The notes beneath the pieces were generated by a model. The model was not told the origin of the DNA. It saw only the letters and a program-made list of their open reading frames with translations, and searched no databases. Positions 1-9,318 of a stretch of 64,000 nucleotides of DNA are shown piece by piece; the first letter of the stretch is position 1, and the number at the start of each line of letters is the position of its first letter. The DNA is taken from assembly GCA_021732445.1 (NCBI GenBank), contig JAKFUZ010000001.1, positions 1 through 64,000 of the forward strand, given 5' to 3'. This DNA is from Sphingomonas sp. (GTDB taxonomy: Bacteria; Pseudomonadota; Alphaproteobacteria; Sphingomonadales; Sphingomonadaceae). The position numbers and the translations under genes are program-made.

Positions 1-124
1 TCGCGCAAATCATCCGAATAGGGTCTCGCCATCTCTGCTGGCCTCCATCCCCAGCCAGCAGGTTGAATCAGAACAAACCGCGCTTGGGAATCCCAAATCG
101 ATTCAATCAATCAGAAATCGAGTC
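1..124 (-). mobile_element. 5' end of an IS630-family insertion sequence (partial, runs off the left edge)
   Basis: The minus strand reads ATGGCGAGACCCTATTCGGATGATTTGCGC = MARPYSDDLR, the typical N-terminus of IS630-type transposases, followed by the window edge. Upstream of it is an AT-richer terminal region bounded by CTAG (TA at 125-126) inside another coding frame. Confidence 0.72.
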
Positions 125-307
125 TAGCGACAGGAGCAGGTGCTCAAACAACGGCTCGTCCGCCAAATGCACTGCGAGATCCAAATCGGAATGCGGGCGC
201 GTCTGCCGGCCAAGCAGCGCATCAACCCCCCAGCCCCCGTCAATCCAGAACGCGAGGCCCGCCGTTTCAAACGCCCGGCACAAAGCAGTTACGGTTTCAA
301 GCTGCAT
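107..307 (-). pseudogene. Truncated nucleotidyltransferase (aminoglycoside/lincosamide nucleotidyltransferase-like), interrupted by the IS element
   Basis: MQLETVTALCRAFETAGLAFWIDGGWGVDALLGRQTRPHSDLDLAVHLADEPLFEHLLLSL, with the GGWGVDALLGRQTRPHSDLD nucleotidyltransferase motif. The frame is cut at CTAG and stops within the IS end. Confidence 0.7.
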
Positions 308-363
308 GGATGGCGGCCTTGCACCATGTTTCTGTCTAAGCCGGTAACCCGGCACCGCGGCCC

Positions 364-900
364 TTAAAACGGTACCTCGTCGTCGAGATCGTCGGGGAAG
401 CCGCCGCCTGCGCCGGTGCCGCCGCCAAAGCCGCCGCCACCGCGTGATGCTCCACCGCCACGAGCCGCACCCCCACCGCTGCTGCTGCCGCCGAAATCGT
501 CGCCGCCACGGTCCCAGTCGCCGCCGCCCGCGCCGCCCCCTGCACCCGGCGCGCCATCGAGCATCGTCAGCACCGAGTTGAAGCCTTGCAGCACAATCTC
601 CGTCGAATACCGGTCCTGGCCCTGCTGGTCCTGCCACTTGCGCGTCTGGAGCTGGCCCTCGATATAAACCTTGCTGCCTTTGCGTAAGAACCGCTCGGCG
701 ACATTCGCCAGGCCTTCATTGAAGATCGCGACCGAATGCCACTCGGTCTTTTCCTTCTTTTCGCCGGAATTGCGGTCCTTCCAGCTTTCCGACGTGGCGA
801 TGCGCAGGTTCACCACCTTGCCGCCATTGCCAAAAGTGCGGCTTTCGGGGTCGCGCCCGAGATTGCCGACGAGAATTACCTTGTTGACGCTGCCCGCCAT
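364..900 (-). CDS. ssb: Single-stranded DNA-binding protein
   Basis: [21 protein letters not shown]..., OB fold, Gly-rich linker, acidic C-terminal tip DDLDDEVPF. Confidence 0.97.
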   Translation of the reverse strand: MAGSVNKVILVGNLGRDPESRTFGNGGKVVNLRIATSESWKDRNSGEKKEKTEWHSVAIFNEGLANVAERFLRKGSKVYIEGQLQTRKWQDQQGQDRYSTEIVLQGFNSVLTMLDGAPGAGGGAGGGDWDRGGDDFGGSSSGGGAARGGGASRGGGGFGGGTGAGGGFPDDLDDEVPF

Positions 901-908
901 GTTGCTTC

Positions 909-2774
909 CTATAATCCCATGCCAATGGCGGCCCAATAGGTCGCCCCTGCTGCGATGTAAGCCAGCGCGAACAGATAGCCAACCATGAACGCCGGCCACG
1001 CCCACGAATTGGTCTCGCGGCGCGTGACGGCGATGGTCGAGATGCACTGCGGCGCAAACACGAACCACATGAGGAAGGCAAGCGCCGTTGGCAGGCTCCA
1101 CCGCGCGCGCAGGCTGGCGGTAATGGTTGCTGGCCCGGCCGCGCCGCTGCCGTCATCGACCGCGTACACCGTGCCCAGCGCTGCCACCGCCACCTCGCGT
1201 GCGGCCATCGCGGGGATGAGCGCCAGCGCAATGTCGCGATCGAACCCGATGGGTTTCAGCACCACCGCCAGCCCGTTGGCGATGCGGCCAGCCACCGAAT
1301 AATTCACTGGCGTAATCGGGCTGCCGGCAGGCGGTTTGGGAAAACTGAGCAACAGCCACAGCACAACGGTAGACCCCAGGATGATGGTGCCCGCCCGCCT
1401 GAGGAAGATATAGCACCGGCTCCACAGCCCAAGCGCAATGTCGCGCGGGTTTGGGAGCTGATATTTGGGCATTTCCATCATGAAGCCCGACGAGGCTCCC
1501 TTTGCAACGGTGTTGCGCAGGATCAGCGCGGCCACAAACGCGCCAACAATGCCAAATACATAAAGCGCAAACATTACCAGCCCCTGCAGCCCGATAATGC
1601 CGCCGACAAGGCGGTTGGGGATGAGCGCGGAAATGATGAGCGTATAGACCGGCAGCCGCGCCGAACACGTCATGAGCGGCGCGATGAGGATGGTCGTCAG
1701 CCGGTCCTTTTCATCCTCGATGGTGCGCGTCGCCATGATGCCGGGCACCGCGCAGGCAAAAGATGACAGCAGCGGAATGAACGCGCGGCCCGACAGGCCA
1801 ACGCTTGCCATCACCCCGTCCATCAAAAAAGCTGCCCGCACCATATAGCCCGACGCCTCAAGCAGCAGGATGAACAGGAACAGGATGAGGATTTGCGGCA
1901 GAAACACGAGCACGGCCCCCACGCCGGCGATAATCCCGTCCACCAGCAGCGAGCGGAAGAACCCGGCCGGCAAAACGCCCGATATGGCGGCGCCCAGTGT
2001 GCCAAACGCACTGTTGATCGCGTCGGCGGGCACCGTTGCCCAGGAGAACACCGCCTGGAACATGAGGAACAAAACCGCCCCGAGCAGCACGACGCCCCCG
2101 ACCGGGTGCAGCGCCAGCGCATCAAAAGTCTGCGTCCAGCGTCTGACCGGCGTTTCGGAAATAATCGCTTGCCGGGCAATGGCGCGCGCGCGCCGCTGCA
2201 GCAGCGCCATATCCTCCGCTAGCGGACCGTCCGTCGCGCGCGGTCGCGCCGCACCTGCATGTGCTACCAGACCACCAAGCGCTTCCTTCAAATCCTCAAG
2301 CCCGCGTTTGCGCACGGCCACCGTTGGGATGACGGGCACGCCGAGAGCATGCGCAAGCGCTGCGCTGTCCAGCTCCAGCCCGTCCCGCCGCGCCAGATCG
2401 ACCATGTTGAGCGCGACCACTACCGGCAGGCCCAGCGCGATGAGCTGCAACGTGAAGCGCAGATGATTGTCGAGATTGGCAGCATCGACCACCACTACAA
2501 GCGCGTCGGGCCGTCGCTCGCCCGCCTGTGCGCCCATCACGACATCGCGGGTCACGCGCTCGTCGGGGCTGCCGGGGGTGAGGCTGTAGGCGCCGGGCAA
2601 ATCGACCAGCTCAACCGGGCGGCCATCGGCCAGCGCCATCCGCCCGGCGTGCCGCTCAACCGTAACGCCCGGATAATTGCCCACTTTTTGCCGTGCGCCG
2701 GTCAGCGCGTTGAACAGCGCGCTTTTGCCGGCATTGGGGTTGCCGACCAGCGCGACAAGCGGGATCGCGGTCAT
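909..2774 (-). CDS. feoB: Ferrous iron transport protein B
   Basis: [40 protein letters not shown] (G1/G2 motifs) and a multi-TM permease region. Confidence 0.96.
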   Translation of the reverse strand: MTAIPLVALVGNPNAGKSALFNALTGARQKVGNYPGVTVERHAGRMALADGRPVELVDLPGAYSLTPGSPDERVTRDVVMGAQAGERRPDALVVVVDAANLDNHLRFTLQLIALGLPVVVALNMVDLARRDGLELDSAALAHALGVPVIPTVAVRKRGLEDLKEALGGLVAHAGAARPRATDGPLAEDMALLQRRARAIARQAIISETPVRRWTQTFDALALHPVGGVVLLGAVLFLMFQAVFSWATVPADAINSAFGTLGAAISGVLPAGFFRSLLVDGIIAGVGAVLVFLPQILILFLFILLLEASGYMVRAAFLMDGVMASVGLSGRAFIPLLSSFACAVPGIMATRTIEDEKDRLTTILIAPLMTCSARLPVYTLIISALIPNRLVGGIIGLQGLVMFALYVFGIVGAFVAALILRNTVAKGASSGFMMEMPKYQLPNPRDIALGLWSRCYIFLRRAGTIILGSTVVLWLLLSFPKPPAGSPITPVNYSVAGRIANGLAVVLKPIGFDRDIALALIPAMAAREVAVAALGTVYAVDDGSGAAGPATITASLRARWSLPTALAFLMWFVFAPQCISTIAVTRRETNSWAWPAFMVGYLFALAYIAAGATYWAAIGMGL

Positions 2775-3031
2775 TCCGCGGGGGCGAGCGGGGCGACGTG
2801 GATGGTGCCGGCAACCGCTCGCCTCAGCGCCACCGTCATCCGCCCGATGCGGCACGCGATTGGCCCGCGGCCAAAGCGCGCGCGGTGCAGCACTTCCACC
2901 GGCACGCCTTCGTCAAAGCCAAGCTCGCGCAGGCGCCGCGCTTCGGGCGCCGCAAGCCCGGCCCAGTCAACAGCGACTACTGTGCCGGGTTGGTGCGCGG
3001 GCAGATTTTCCAGGCTGAATCGCGTATTCAC
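2771..3031 (-). CDS. feoA: FeoA family protein (GTG start)
   Basis: VNTRFSLENLPAHQPGTVVAVDWAGLAAPEARRLRELGFDEGVPVEVLHRARFGRGPIACRIG..., SH3-like FeoA; 4-nt overlap with feoB. Confidence 0.88.
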   Translation of the reverse strand: MNTRFSLENLPAHQPGTVVAVDWAGLAAPEARRLRELGFDEGVPVEVLHRARFGRGPIACRIGRMTVALRRAVAGTIHVAPLAPAE

Positions 3032-3051
3032 GATCCATATATATTGCTGCT

Positions 3052-3070
3052 GCAACTGATTATCAATAAC
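3052..3070 (-). promoter_or_regulatory. Putative Fur-box upstream of feoAB
   Basis: Minus strand GTTATTGATAATCAGTTGC matches the classical Fur box GATAATGATAATCATTATC at 14/19 positions, about 20 bp upstream of feoA. Confidence 0.7.
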
Positions 3071-3104
3071 GCTTGTTACTTGCCCGCTGCCTCGCCCGGA
3101 CCCT

Positions 3105-3767
3105 TCACACGGCCGGGTACCGCAGCCGCCCGACAAAGCGCGACAGGCTTGGCAGATTGGCGGTGCGCTCGGCCAGGCCCGCCTTGGCCTTTTCAAAGCG
3201 CATAATGCCCTCGATCCGCCGGGCAAGGAACGCGCGGGTCTCGGCCCAGCCGTCGCTCTCGTCGTTCAGGAACACGGCAATGGTGGCTCCATACACCCCG
3301 CCCAGGATCATCCGCTTGGTATAATGATTATAGTCGGTCGCGGTATCGCCCGCCAGGCGCCACATCAGGTCGACCGACCGCCAGCCAAGCGCGGCCGCGC
3401 GCACGGCGTTTTGCGGCATTGCGAGCAGGGCAATCGCCCGGCGGAGCGCCTCGCGCTGATGCGCCACGGCCGCGAGCCGCGCTTCCACCAGCGCGGTGAT
3501 TTTCGCGCGCACCTTCATCGTGGCGAGCGTCTCGGGCGGCAGCAGCTCGGCCATTTGCGCATCGACATGAGCGAACCACGCGTCGATCATGCTAACGGCG
3601 CCCGGAAAGGCGAGCGCGGCAACGTCGCGGTCAACGCCTGCGCCATCAGCGGCAAGGTTCAGCGCGGCCGCGCTCCAGCCGTCGAAAGCGGCGTTGTCGG
3701 CTATGGCAGGGGCAAGCGCGAGCCGAATTTCGTCAAGCGTTGCATCAGCGGGGATGGTCGTCGTCAT
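3105..3767 (-). CDS. COQ9 family ubiquinone biosynthesis protein
   Basis: AALNLAADGAGVDRDVAALAFPGAVSMIDAWF...; DLMWRLAGDTATDYNHYTKRMILGGVYGAT, typical COQ9 C-terminus. Confidence 0.92.
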   Translation of the reverse strand: MTTTIPADATLDEIRLALAPAIADNAAFDGWSAAALNLAADGAGVDRDVAALAFPGAVSMIDAWFAHVDAQMAELLPPETLATMKVRAKITALVEARLAAVAHQREALRRAIALLAMPQNAVRAAALGWRSVDLMWRLAGDTATDYNHYTKRMILGGVYGATIAVFLNDESDGWAETRAFLARRIEGIMRFEKAKAGLAERTANLPSLSRFVGRLRYPAV

Positions 3768-3776
3768 GCCACGAGC

Positions 3777-4763
3777 TTACCCGCGCGGGCGCGTGGTGCC
3801 AAGCGGGGCAGTAACTTGCGCGACCGGCCGGCGCACCAGCACGAGCGCTGCCGCCACCAGCGCGGCGCCGAACAAATCGGGCGCCGCCAGTTTTTCACCA
3901 TAGACTATCCACCCGACGCTTCCGGCAACAATCGGCTGGGTCAGCAGGCCAATGCCGACCACCAGCGGCGACAGCCGTCCAAGCGCATAGATCAGGCACC
4001 CTTGCCCCAAAATCTGGCTGCACAGCGCCAGGCCGATGAGCGGCCCCCAGTGCAGCGGCCACACCCGTTCGCCAAGCGCCAGCGCAACCAGCAGCAGCGG
4101 CGCGATGCTCGCCAGCGTCGACAGCGCCAGCGCGGGCAGCGGTGGCATGGTGGCGCGGGCCTGCGCCATTGCGATGAAGTAAAAGGTGTAGAGTATGCCC
4201 GCCAGCAGGCACAGCGCGTCGCCCGCCAGATGGCGCGGATCAAGCGCATAGGAGCGACCCATCAGCAGTGCCGCGCCAATCGTCGCCAGGGTCAGCGCCA
4301 GCGCCTGCACAGGGCTGGGCCTCGCGCGGGCGACGATGAAACCATAAACCGGGAAGAACAACGTGGCCGAATTGCCAAACAGCGTGGCATTGGCCAGCGT
4401 GGTGCGCAAAATGCCAATATGCCAGCTCGCCAAATCGGCGGCAAAGCACATCCCGGCAAGCGCCAGCACCCACCACAAACTCTTGCCAAGCCCGGCCGGG
4501 CGCCAGCCGGTGCCAAGGGCGGCCGCCGCCAGCAGCGGTGCCGCCAGCGTAATTCGCCAGAAGGCCGATGCAACAGGCCCGGTATCAGCCAGGCGCACGA
4601 ACCACGGGCCAAAGGCCAGCGCTGCATTGGCGATGAGCAGCGCCGCGAGCGCGCGGCCCGGGGCGTCCGCCATGCGACCGGGCGCCCCATCGGCGGCGCC
4701 TCCCAGGCTGGAGGAACCGGGCGCGGTGGCCAGGGGTGGCCCTGCGGCCCGGTTTTTGTTCAT
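3777..4763 (-). CDS. EamA/DMT superfamily transporter
   Basis: Ten hydrophobic segments and duplicated EamA organisation, e.g. ALAFGPWFVRLADTGPVASAFWR. Confidence 0.87.
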   Translation of the reverse strand: MNKNRAAGPPLATAPGSSSLGGAADGAPGRMADAPGRALAALLIANAALAFGPWFVRLADTGPVASAFWRITLAAPLLAAAALGTGWRPAGLGKSLWWVLALAGMCFAADLASWHIGILRTTLANATLFGNSATLFFPVYGFIVARARPSPVQALALTLATIGAALLMGRSYALDPRHLAGDALCLLAGILYTFYFIAMAQARATMPPLPALALSTLASIAPLLLVALALGERVWPLHWGPLIGLALCSQILGQGCLIYALGRLSPLVVGIGLLTQPIVAGSVGWIVYGEKLAAPDLFGAALVAAALVLVRRPVAQVTAPLGTTRPRG

Positions 4764-4851
4764 GGAAGAAATTCTTCGTCGCCCCCGCTATGGCGCATTG
4801 TGCAACGCGCGCTATCTCACCGACCATCAACGCGCAAAGGAAAAGCCGCTT

Positions 4852-5940
4852 ATGCCCACCCTGTTCGATCCGCTTCGCCTTGGCGCGATTACCGCGCCCA
4901 ACCGGGTGCTGATGGCGCCGCTCACGCGCGGCCGGGCCTCGCGCGGGCATGTGCCGCAGCCAATCATGGCGGCCTATTATGCGCAACGCGCCAGCGCCGG
5001 CCTGATTATTTCCGAAGCCACCGGCATCAGCCAGGAAGGGCTGGGCTGGCCGTTTGCGCCGGGCCTGTGGAGCGACGAGCAGGCCGAGGCATGGGTGCCG
5101 GTGGTCGCCGCCGTTCACGCAGCGGGCGGGCGGATTTTTGCCCAGCTCTGGCACATGGGCCGCATTGTTCACCCAGATTTTCTGGGCGGCGCCAAGCCTG
5201 TCTCGGCGTCGGCGACGACCGCGCCCGGCCAGGCGCACACTTATGCCGGCAAACAGGATTATGTCGAAGCCAGGCCGCTCGACATTGCGGAAATCCCGCG
5301 CCTGCTCGCCGATTATGAGCGCGCCACCCGCAATGCCCTTGCCGCCGGGTTTGACGGGGTGCAGATCCATGCGGCGAACGGCTATCTCATCGACCAGTTC
5401 TTGCGCGACAACAGCAATTTCCGCGAGGACGCCTATGGCGGCGCACCTGAAAACCGCATTCGGCTGCTGCGGGAGGTGACCGAGCGCGTCGCGGGCGTTG
5501 CCGGCGCAGACCGCACCGCCGTTCGCCTTTCCCCTAATGGCAATTCGCAAGGCGTGAAGGATTCGGCGCCCGAAACGGTGTTCGTGCCCGCCGCCCGCGC
5601 GCTTGCCGATATCGGCATTGCGTTTCTGGAACTGCGCGAACCCGGCCCCGATGGCACCTTTGGCCGGTCGGAGCAGCCCAAGGTTTCGCCTGCGATCCGT
5701 TCGGCATTTGCTGCCCCGCTGGTGCTCAATTCCGATTACACCGGCGCGACGGCACAAGCGGCGCTTGATTCAGGCATTGCCGACGCGATCAGCTTTGGCC
5801 GCCCGTTCCTTGCCAATCCTGACCTGCCCGAGCGGCTGCGCACCGGCGCTCCGCTTAATGCCGATGTGATGGCGACGTGGTACAGCCAGGGTGCCGAGGG
5901 CTATACTGACTATGCCGCGATGGAGCCGGCCGCCGCCTGA
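4852..5940 (+). CDS. Alkene reductase / NADH:flavin oxidoreductase (Old Yellow Enzyme family)
   Basis: MPTLFDPLRLGAITAPNRVLMAPLTRGRAS...; GFDGVQIHAANGYLIDQFLRDNSNFREDAYGG. Confidence 0.95.
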   Translation: MPTLFDPLRLGAITAPNRVLMAPLTRGRASRGHVPQPIMAAYYAQRASAGLIISEATGISQEGLGWPFAPGLWSDEQAEAWVPVVAAVHAAGGRIFAQLWHMGRIVHPDFLGGAKPVSASATTAPGQAHTYAGKQDYVEARPLDIAEIPRLLADYERATRNALAAGFDGVQIHAANGYLIDQFLRDNSNFREDAYGGAPENRIRLLREVTERVAGVAGADRTAVRLSPNGNSQGVKDSAPETVFVPAARALADIGIAFLELREPGPDGTFGRSEQPKVSPAIRSAFAAPLVLNSDYTGATAQAALDSGIADAISFGRPFLANPDLPERLRTGAPLNADVMATWYSQGAEGYTDYAAMEPAAA

Positions 5941-5944
5941 CGGG

Positions 5945-7321
5945 TCAGAGCGGCACAAAGGTAAGCGGCAGGCCATCCTTGGGCTGGGGAATCGGCCAGG
6001 GCTGCCACGCAGCGCCGCTGCCGGGTGCCAGCTCGATGCGGTAGCGCCGGAGCAATTGCACCATCAGGAGGCGCATCTGCATCGTCGCAAAGTGCAGGCC
6101 AAGGCACATATGGGCGCCACCGCCAAAGGGCGTCCACGCATATTTGTGGCGGCCCCTCGAGGCTTCCGGCGTGAAGCGCATGGGGTCGAAAATATCGGGG
6201 TCTGGCCACAGCTCGGGCATTTTGTGGGTATAGCCGATTGCGATGTTCACATAGGCCCCGGCGGGAATTTTATAGCCCCCGAACTCAAAGGATTTCAGCG
6301 CGCGGCGGGGGATCGAAGGCACCGGCGGAATCATCCGCAGCGCTTCTTTGAAGGCATAATCGGTCAGCACCAGCCGGTCGAGCTGCGAATAGGCGAGGCC
6401 ATCGGCGTCGTTCAGCCCGAGCTCGCTGATTTCGGCGCGCAGCTTCTCCTGCCATTCGGGGTGCCGGCCCAGCATCATCACCAGCGACGTGGCCGATGAG
6501 GTGATGGTGTCATGCGCGGCCATCATGAGGAAGTTCATATGGTCGACAATGGCGTCGTCCGACAGCATGTTGCCGTCGTCATCGGTTGCGCGGCAGAACT
6601 GCGAGAAAAAATCGCGGCCCGCATGGCCGGCGACGCGGCGTTTGGGGATTTCGCGCTTGAACAGGTCGATCAGATAGGCGCGCGCCTTGGTGCCCTTGGC
6701 CATTTTGGAACCCGGCAGCGGCACGCGGATGGCGCCGACAGTGGCCTGCACCTCATCGACAAAAGCCTGGTTGACGCGGGTCGCCTCTGGCCCGAGCGGC
6801 ATGCCAAGAAAGCTCTCCGCCGCAAGATCGAGCGTCAGTGCCTTGACCGCGCTGTAGAACTTCATCGGCCGGTTGCCCCAGCCTGCCACCTCGCGCGCGA
6901 TTCCGGCGTTGAGGCTTTCGGCATAATGGCGCATCGGCTCGGGCTTGAAGGCGACTGACAGGATGCGCCGGTCCGCCCTGTGCTTTTCGAAATCCATCAG
7001 CATCAGGCCGCGCGGGAACAACAGGTTGAGCAACTGCCCCCAGCCCTGTTCCGATGAAAAGATATGCTCCCGGTCAAACAAGATCAGCTCATTGGCATCG
7101 GGGCCGACCATGTTGACCTGCGGGTTGCCAAAGGCGTGGTTGCGAAACACCAGCCCATAGCGATCGACCATCATTTTGCCGAAACCCACCGGGTCTTTCA
7201 GCATTCTAAGCGTATTGCCGACAAATGGCAGGCCATCTTCGCCGGGCAAATCGCGCAGCGCCGACTTGGAAATGCGGGGCAGCCAATGCGGGTTGGCCTT
7301 GATGGTGTGGGCATAGGGCAT
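5945..7321 (-). CDS. Cytochrome P450
   Basis: I-helix MMAAHDTITSS, ExxR EALR, heme loop FGGGAHMCLGLHFA. Confidence 0.95.
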   Translation of the reverse strand: MPYAHTIKANPHWLPRISKSALRDLPGEDGLPFVGNTLRMLKDPVGFGKMMVDRYGLVFRNHAFGNPQVNMVGPDANELILFDREHIFSSEQGWGQLLNLLFPRGLMLMDFEKHRADRRILSVAFKPEPMRHYAESLNAGIAREVAGWGNRPMKFYSAVKALTLDLAAESFLGMPLGPEATRVNQAFVDEVQATVGAIRVPLPGSKMAKGTKARAYLIDLFKREIPKRRVAGHAGRDFFSQFCRATDDDGNMLSDDAIVDHMNFLMMAAHDTITSSATSLVMMLGRHPEWQEKLRAEISELGLNDADGLAYSQLDRLVLTDYAFKEALRMIPPVPSIPRRALKSFEFGGYKIPAGAYVNIAIGYTHKMPELWPDPDIFDPMRFTPEASRGRHKYAWTPFGGGAHMCLGLHFATMQMRLLMVQLLRRYRIELAPGSGAAWQPWPIPQPKDGLPLTFVPL

Positions 7322-7386
7322 CAGTCAGGCTCCGGCGGGTCGGACGTTACTTACATTAGTATAAGCAGGCGCGCGGGCCAAGCGTT

Positions 7387-7926
7387 CTAGCGACTGCGCC
7401 GTGCCCGCCAGGCGGCGGCGCTCTGGCCCCAGTCATCGCACTTGCTCATGTCGAACGGCGGCGGCATCTGCGTGGGACCACGATTGTCCGCGCCAAGCCG
7501 CGTCGCCAGCGCAATCGAGGGCGCATTGTCGGGGTCGATGATGTGCATCACAGCGTCCCAGCCGAGCACATCGAACGCATAGTCGATCGTGGCGATGGCT
7601 GCTTCGTGCGCATATCCTTTGCCGGCAAACGCCCGCGCGAGGCCCCAGCCGACTTCGCGGCCCGGCCACCCATCGGGATAGTGCGGGCCGATCCGCCCCA
7701 TCCATTGCCCCGTCGCCCGGTCGATGACCGAAAACATCGAATAGCCGCGGATGCTCCACGCACCCGCCATGCCGCACAGGCTCCGCCAGGCGACCGAGCG
7801 CGGCTGCACGCCGCCCAGGAATCGCATCGTCTGCTCATCGGCGTGGAACGCGGCCCAGTCTTCGAAATCATCGGCGCAAGGCGCGCGCAGGAGGAGGCGT
7901 TCAGTGAATAATATCGGCGATGCCAT
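7387..7926 (-). CDS. GNAT family N-acetyltransferase
   Basis: ASPILFTERLLLRAPCADDFEDWAAFHAD...GWGLARAFAGKGYAHEAAIATIDYAF. Confidence 0.9.
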   Translation of the reverse strand: MASPILFTERLLLRAPCADDFEDWAAFHADEQTMRFLGGVQPRSVAWRSLCGMAGAWSIRGYSMFSVIDRATGQWMGRIGPHYPDGWPGREVGWGLARAFAGKGYAHEAAIATIDYAFDVLGWDAVMHIIDPDNAPSIALATRLGADNRGPTQMPPPFDMSKCDDWGQSAAAWRARRSR

Positions 7927-7941
7927 GTGCGCTTCTCCCAC

Positions 7942-8370
7942 TTACCCCGATGCCGCCGCAACCCGGTCGAGCCATGCGGTTAGCTGCCGGCGGATTGGCG
8001 CGCGCACGGCCTTGTTCAGCGCGAGCGGCACGATGACCAGCGTTACCGGATAGGCAAAGGCCGCCGCCACCATGACCAGCACCGCTATTGCCATTGCAAC
8101 CCGGGCGCCCTTGACAAGCGCGGCAGCGCCGGGGTCGAGCGGTATCGTCCGGGGGCCATTGTCATCATAAAGGGCGAGCGTGCGGAGCGTGCTCCGGCCG
8201 TCAAACGCCGTTCTGGTGATCGCAATCGGCGCCGCCCATGCCCGTTTGGCAGGTTGCGCGTTGCTGGCACCGCCCTCTGGAGACCGATCCCGGCCGGCCC
8301 AGCGATCAATCACCACCAGCCGCCGGTCGCGCTCGACGACCTTGTAGCGGGATTGGGGCGCGTCGGCCAT
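7942..8370 (-). CDS. Conserved hypothetical protein with C-terminal membrane segments
   Basis: MADAPQSRYKVVERDRRLVVIDRW..., hydrophobic VAMAIAVLVMVAAAFAYPVTLVIVPLAL; 4 bp from ribH. Confidence 0.6.
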   Translation of the reverse strand: MADAPQSRYKVVERDRRLVVIDRWAGRDRSPEGGASNAQPAKRAWAAPIAITRTAFDGRSTLRTLALYDDNGPRTIPLDPGAAALVKGARVAMAIAVLVMVAAAFAYPVTLVIVPLALNKAVRAPIRRQLTAWLDRVAAASG

Positions 8371-8374
8371 GGCG

Positions 8375-8794
8375 TCAGGCGAACCGCTGCCTCAGTGCCA
8401 GCATCGCCAGCGCCGCCTTGGCCGCTTCGCCGCCTTTGTCTTTTTCGTCGGGCCTGGCGCGGGTGAGCGCCTGCGCCTCATTCTCGGTCGTCAGGATGCC
8501 GTTCCCGATGGCAAGCCCATCCATGCTGAGCGCCATCAGCCCGCGCGCGCTTTCCCCCGCCACGATTTCGAAATGATAGGTTTCGCCGCGAATGACGACG
8601 CCAATCGCGACATAGCCGTCATAGCCGCCGGTCTCGCTTGCCAGCGCAATCGCGCCTGGAATTTCGAGCGCGCCGGGCACGGTTATGGTTTCATGCGCAT
8701 GGCCTGCCTCCTCGATGGCGGCCCGCGCACCGGCCAGCAACAGGTCGTTCAGATGCTCATAGAAACGCGCTTCGACGATTAAGATTCTGGCCAT
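8375..8794 (-). CDS. ribH: 6,7-dimethyl-8-ribityllumazine synthase
   Basis: [30 protein letters not shown]...[14 protein letters not shown]...[18 protein letters not shown]. Confidence 0.96.
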   Translation of the reverse strand: MARILIVEARFYEHLNDLLLAGARAAIEEAGHAHETITVPGALEIPGAIALASETGGYDGYVAIGVVIRGETYHFEIVAGESARGLMALSMDGLAIGNGILTTENEAQALTRARPDEKDKGGEAAKAALAMLALRQRFA

Positions 8795-9318
8795 TATCGC
8801 TCCTGTGGCGCCCCGTTCTGAGCAAGGGCTGCGCCCTGATATCGCGGGTCGCTGCTTACCTCTCGTACTGCCCAGGCGGGCGGCTGCAAAGCCCTAAGCC
8901 CGGCATCGTCAGGCCATTCGATTTCGCAAAGTTCAAGCGGGGCGAGCGCACCGTCGAAGACGTCGAGGCTGAAGCTCGCGCCGCAATCGATGAGCAGATA
9001 GCGGCGCTTGGCCAGGGCCGCCGCCGGGAGCGCCGCGAACACGGCATATTCGGCCGCGGTCAGATAAGCGGTAACGATGGGCCGGGCGAGCGGATCGGCG
9101 GCGTCATATTTCTTGGTGAGCTTCAGCGCGCAGGCGCCGGATACTGCGGTCATCCGCCGCAGCCTCAGCCTCGTACCGGTTATGTAGCGGTCCTCGATCA
9201 GCACCGTCGGCACTTCGGCAAGCGCGGGCCGCCGGGCCGGGTCAACCAGCCAGCGGCGTTCGCGCTCGATATGTGCATATTTGGGCGCTTCGGCCTCGCC
9301 GCAGGCGGTGCGGATCAC
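8794..9318 (-). CDS. CYTH domain-containing protein
   Basis: [20 protein letters not shown] (ExExK-like signature), [17 protein letters not shown]; overlaps ribH and ribB termini. Confidence 0.85.
   Translation of the reverse strand: MIRTACGEAEAPKYAHIERERRWLVDPARRPALAEVPTVLIEDRYITGTRLRLRRMTAVSGACALKLTKKYDAADPLARPIVTAYLTAAEYAVFAALPAAALAKRRYLLIDCGASFSLDVFDGALAPLELCEIEWPDDAGLRALQPPAWAVREVSSDPRYQGAALAQNGAPQER

Noticed and set aside
364-560. Gly-rich repetitive sequence (GGGAGGG, GCCGCC runs)
   Set aside because: It is the normal disordered linker of SSB, not a repeat element or CRISPR.
3324-5318. 664-aa plus-strand ORF, and similar long shadow ORFs (e.g. 4585..5757 -, 26403..27602 -, 33808..34788 +, 38826..40481 +, 49902..51671 -)
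   Set aside because: They are antisense or out of frame to well-supported genes, Arg/Pro/Ala-rich with no recognisable motif; typical high-GC artefacts.
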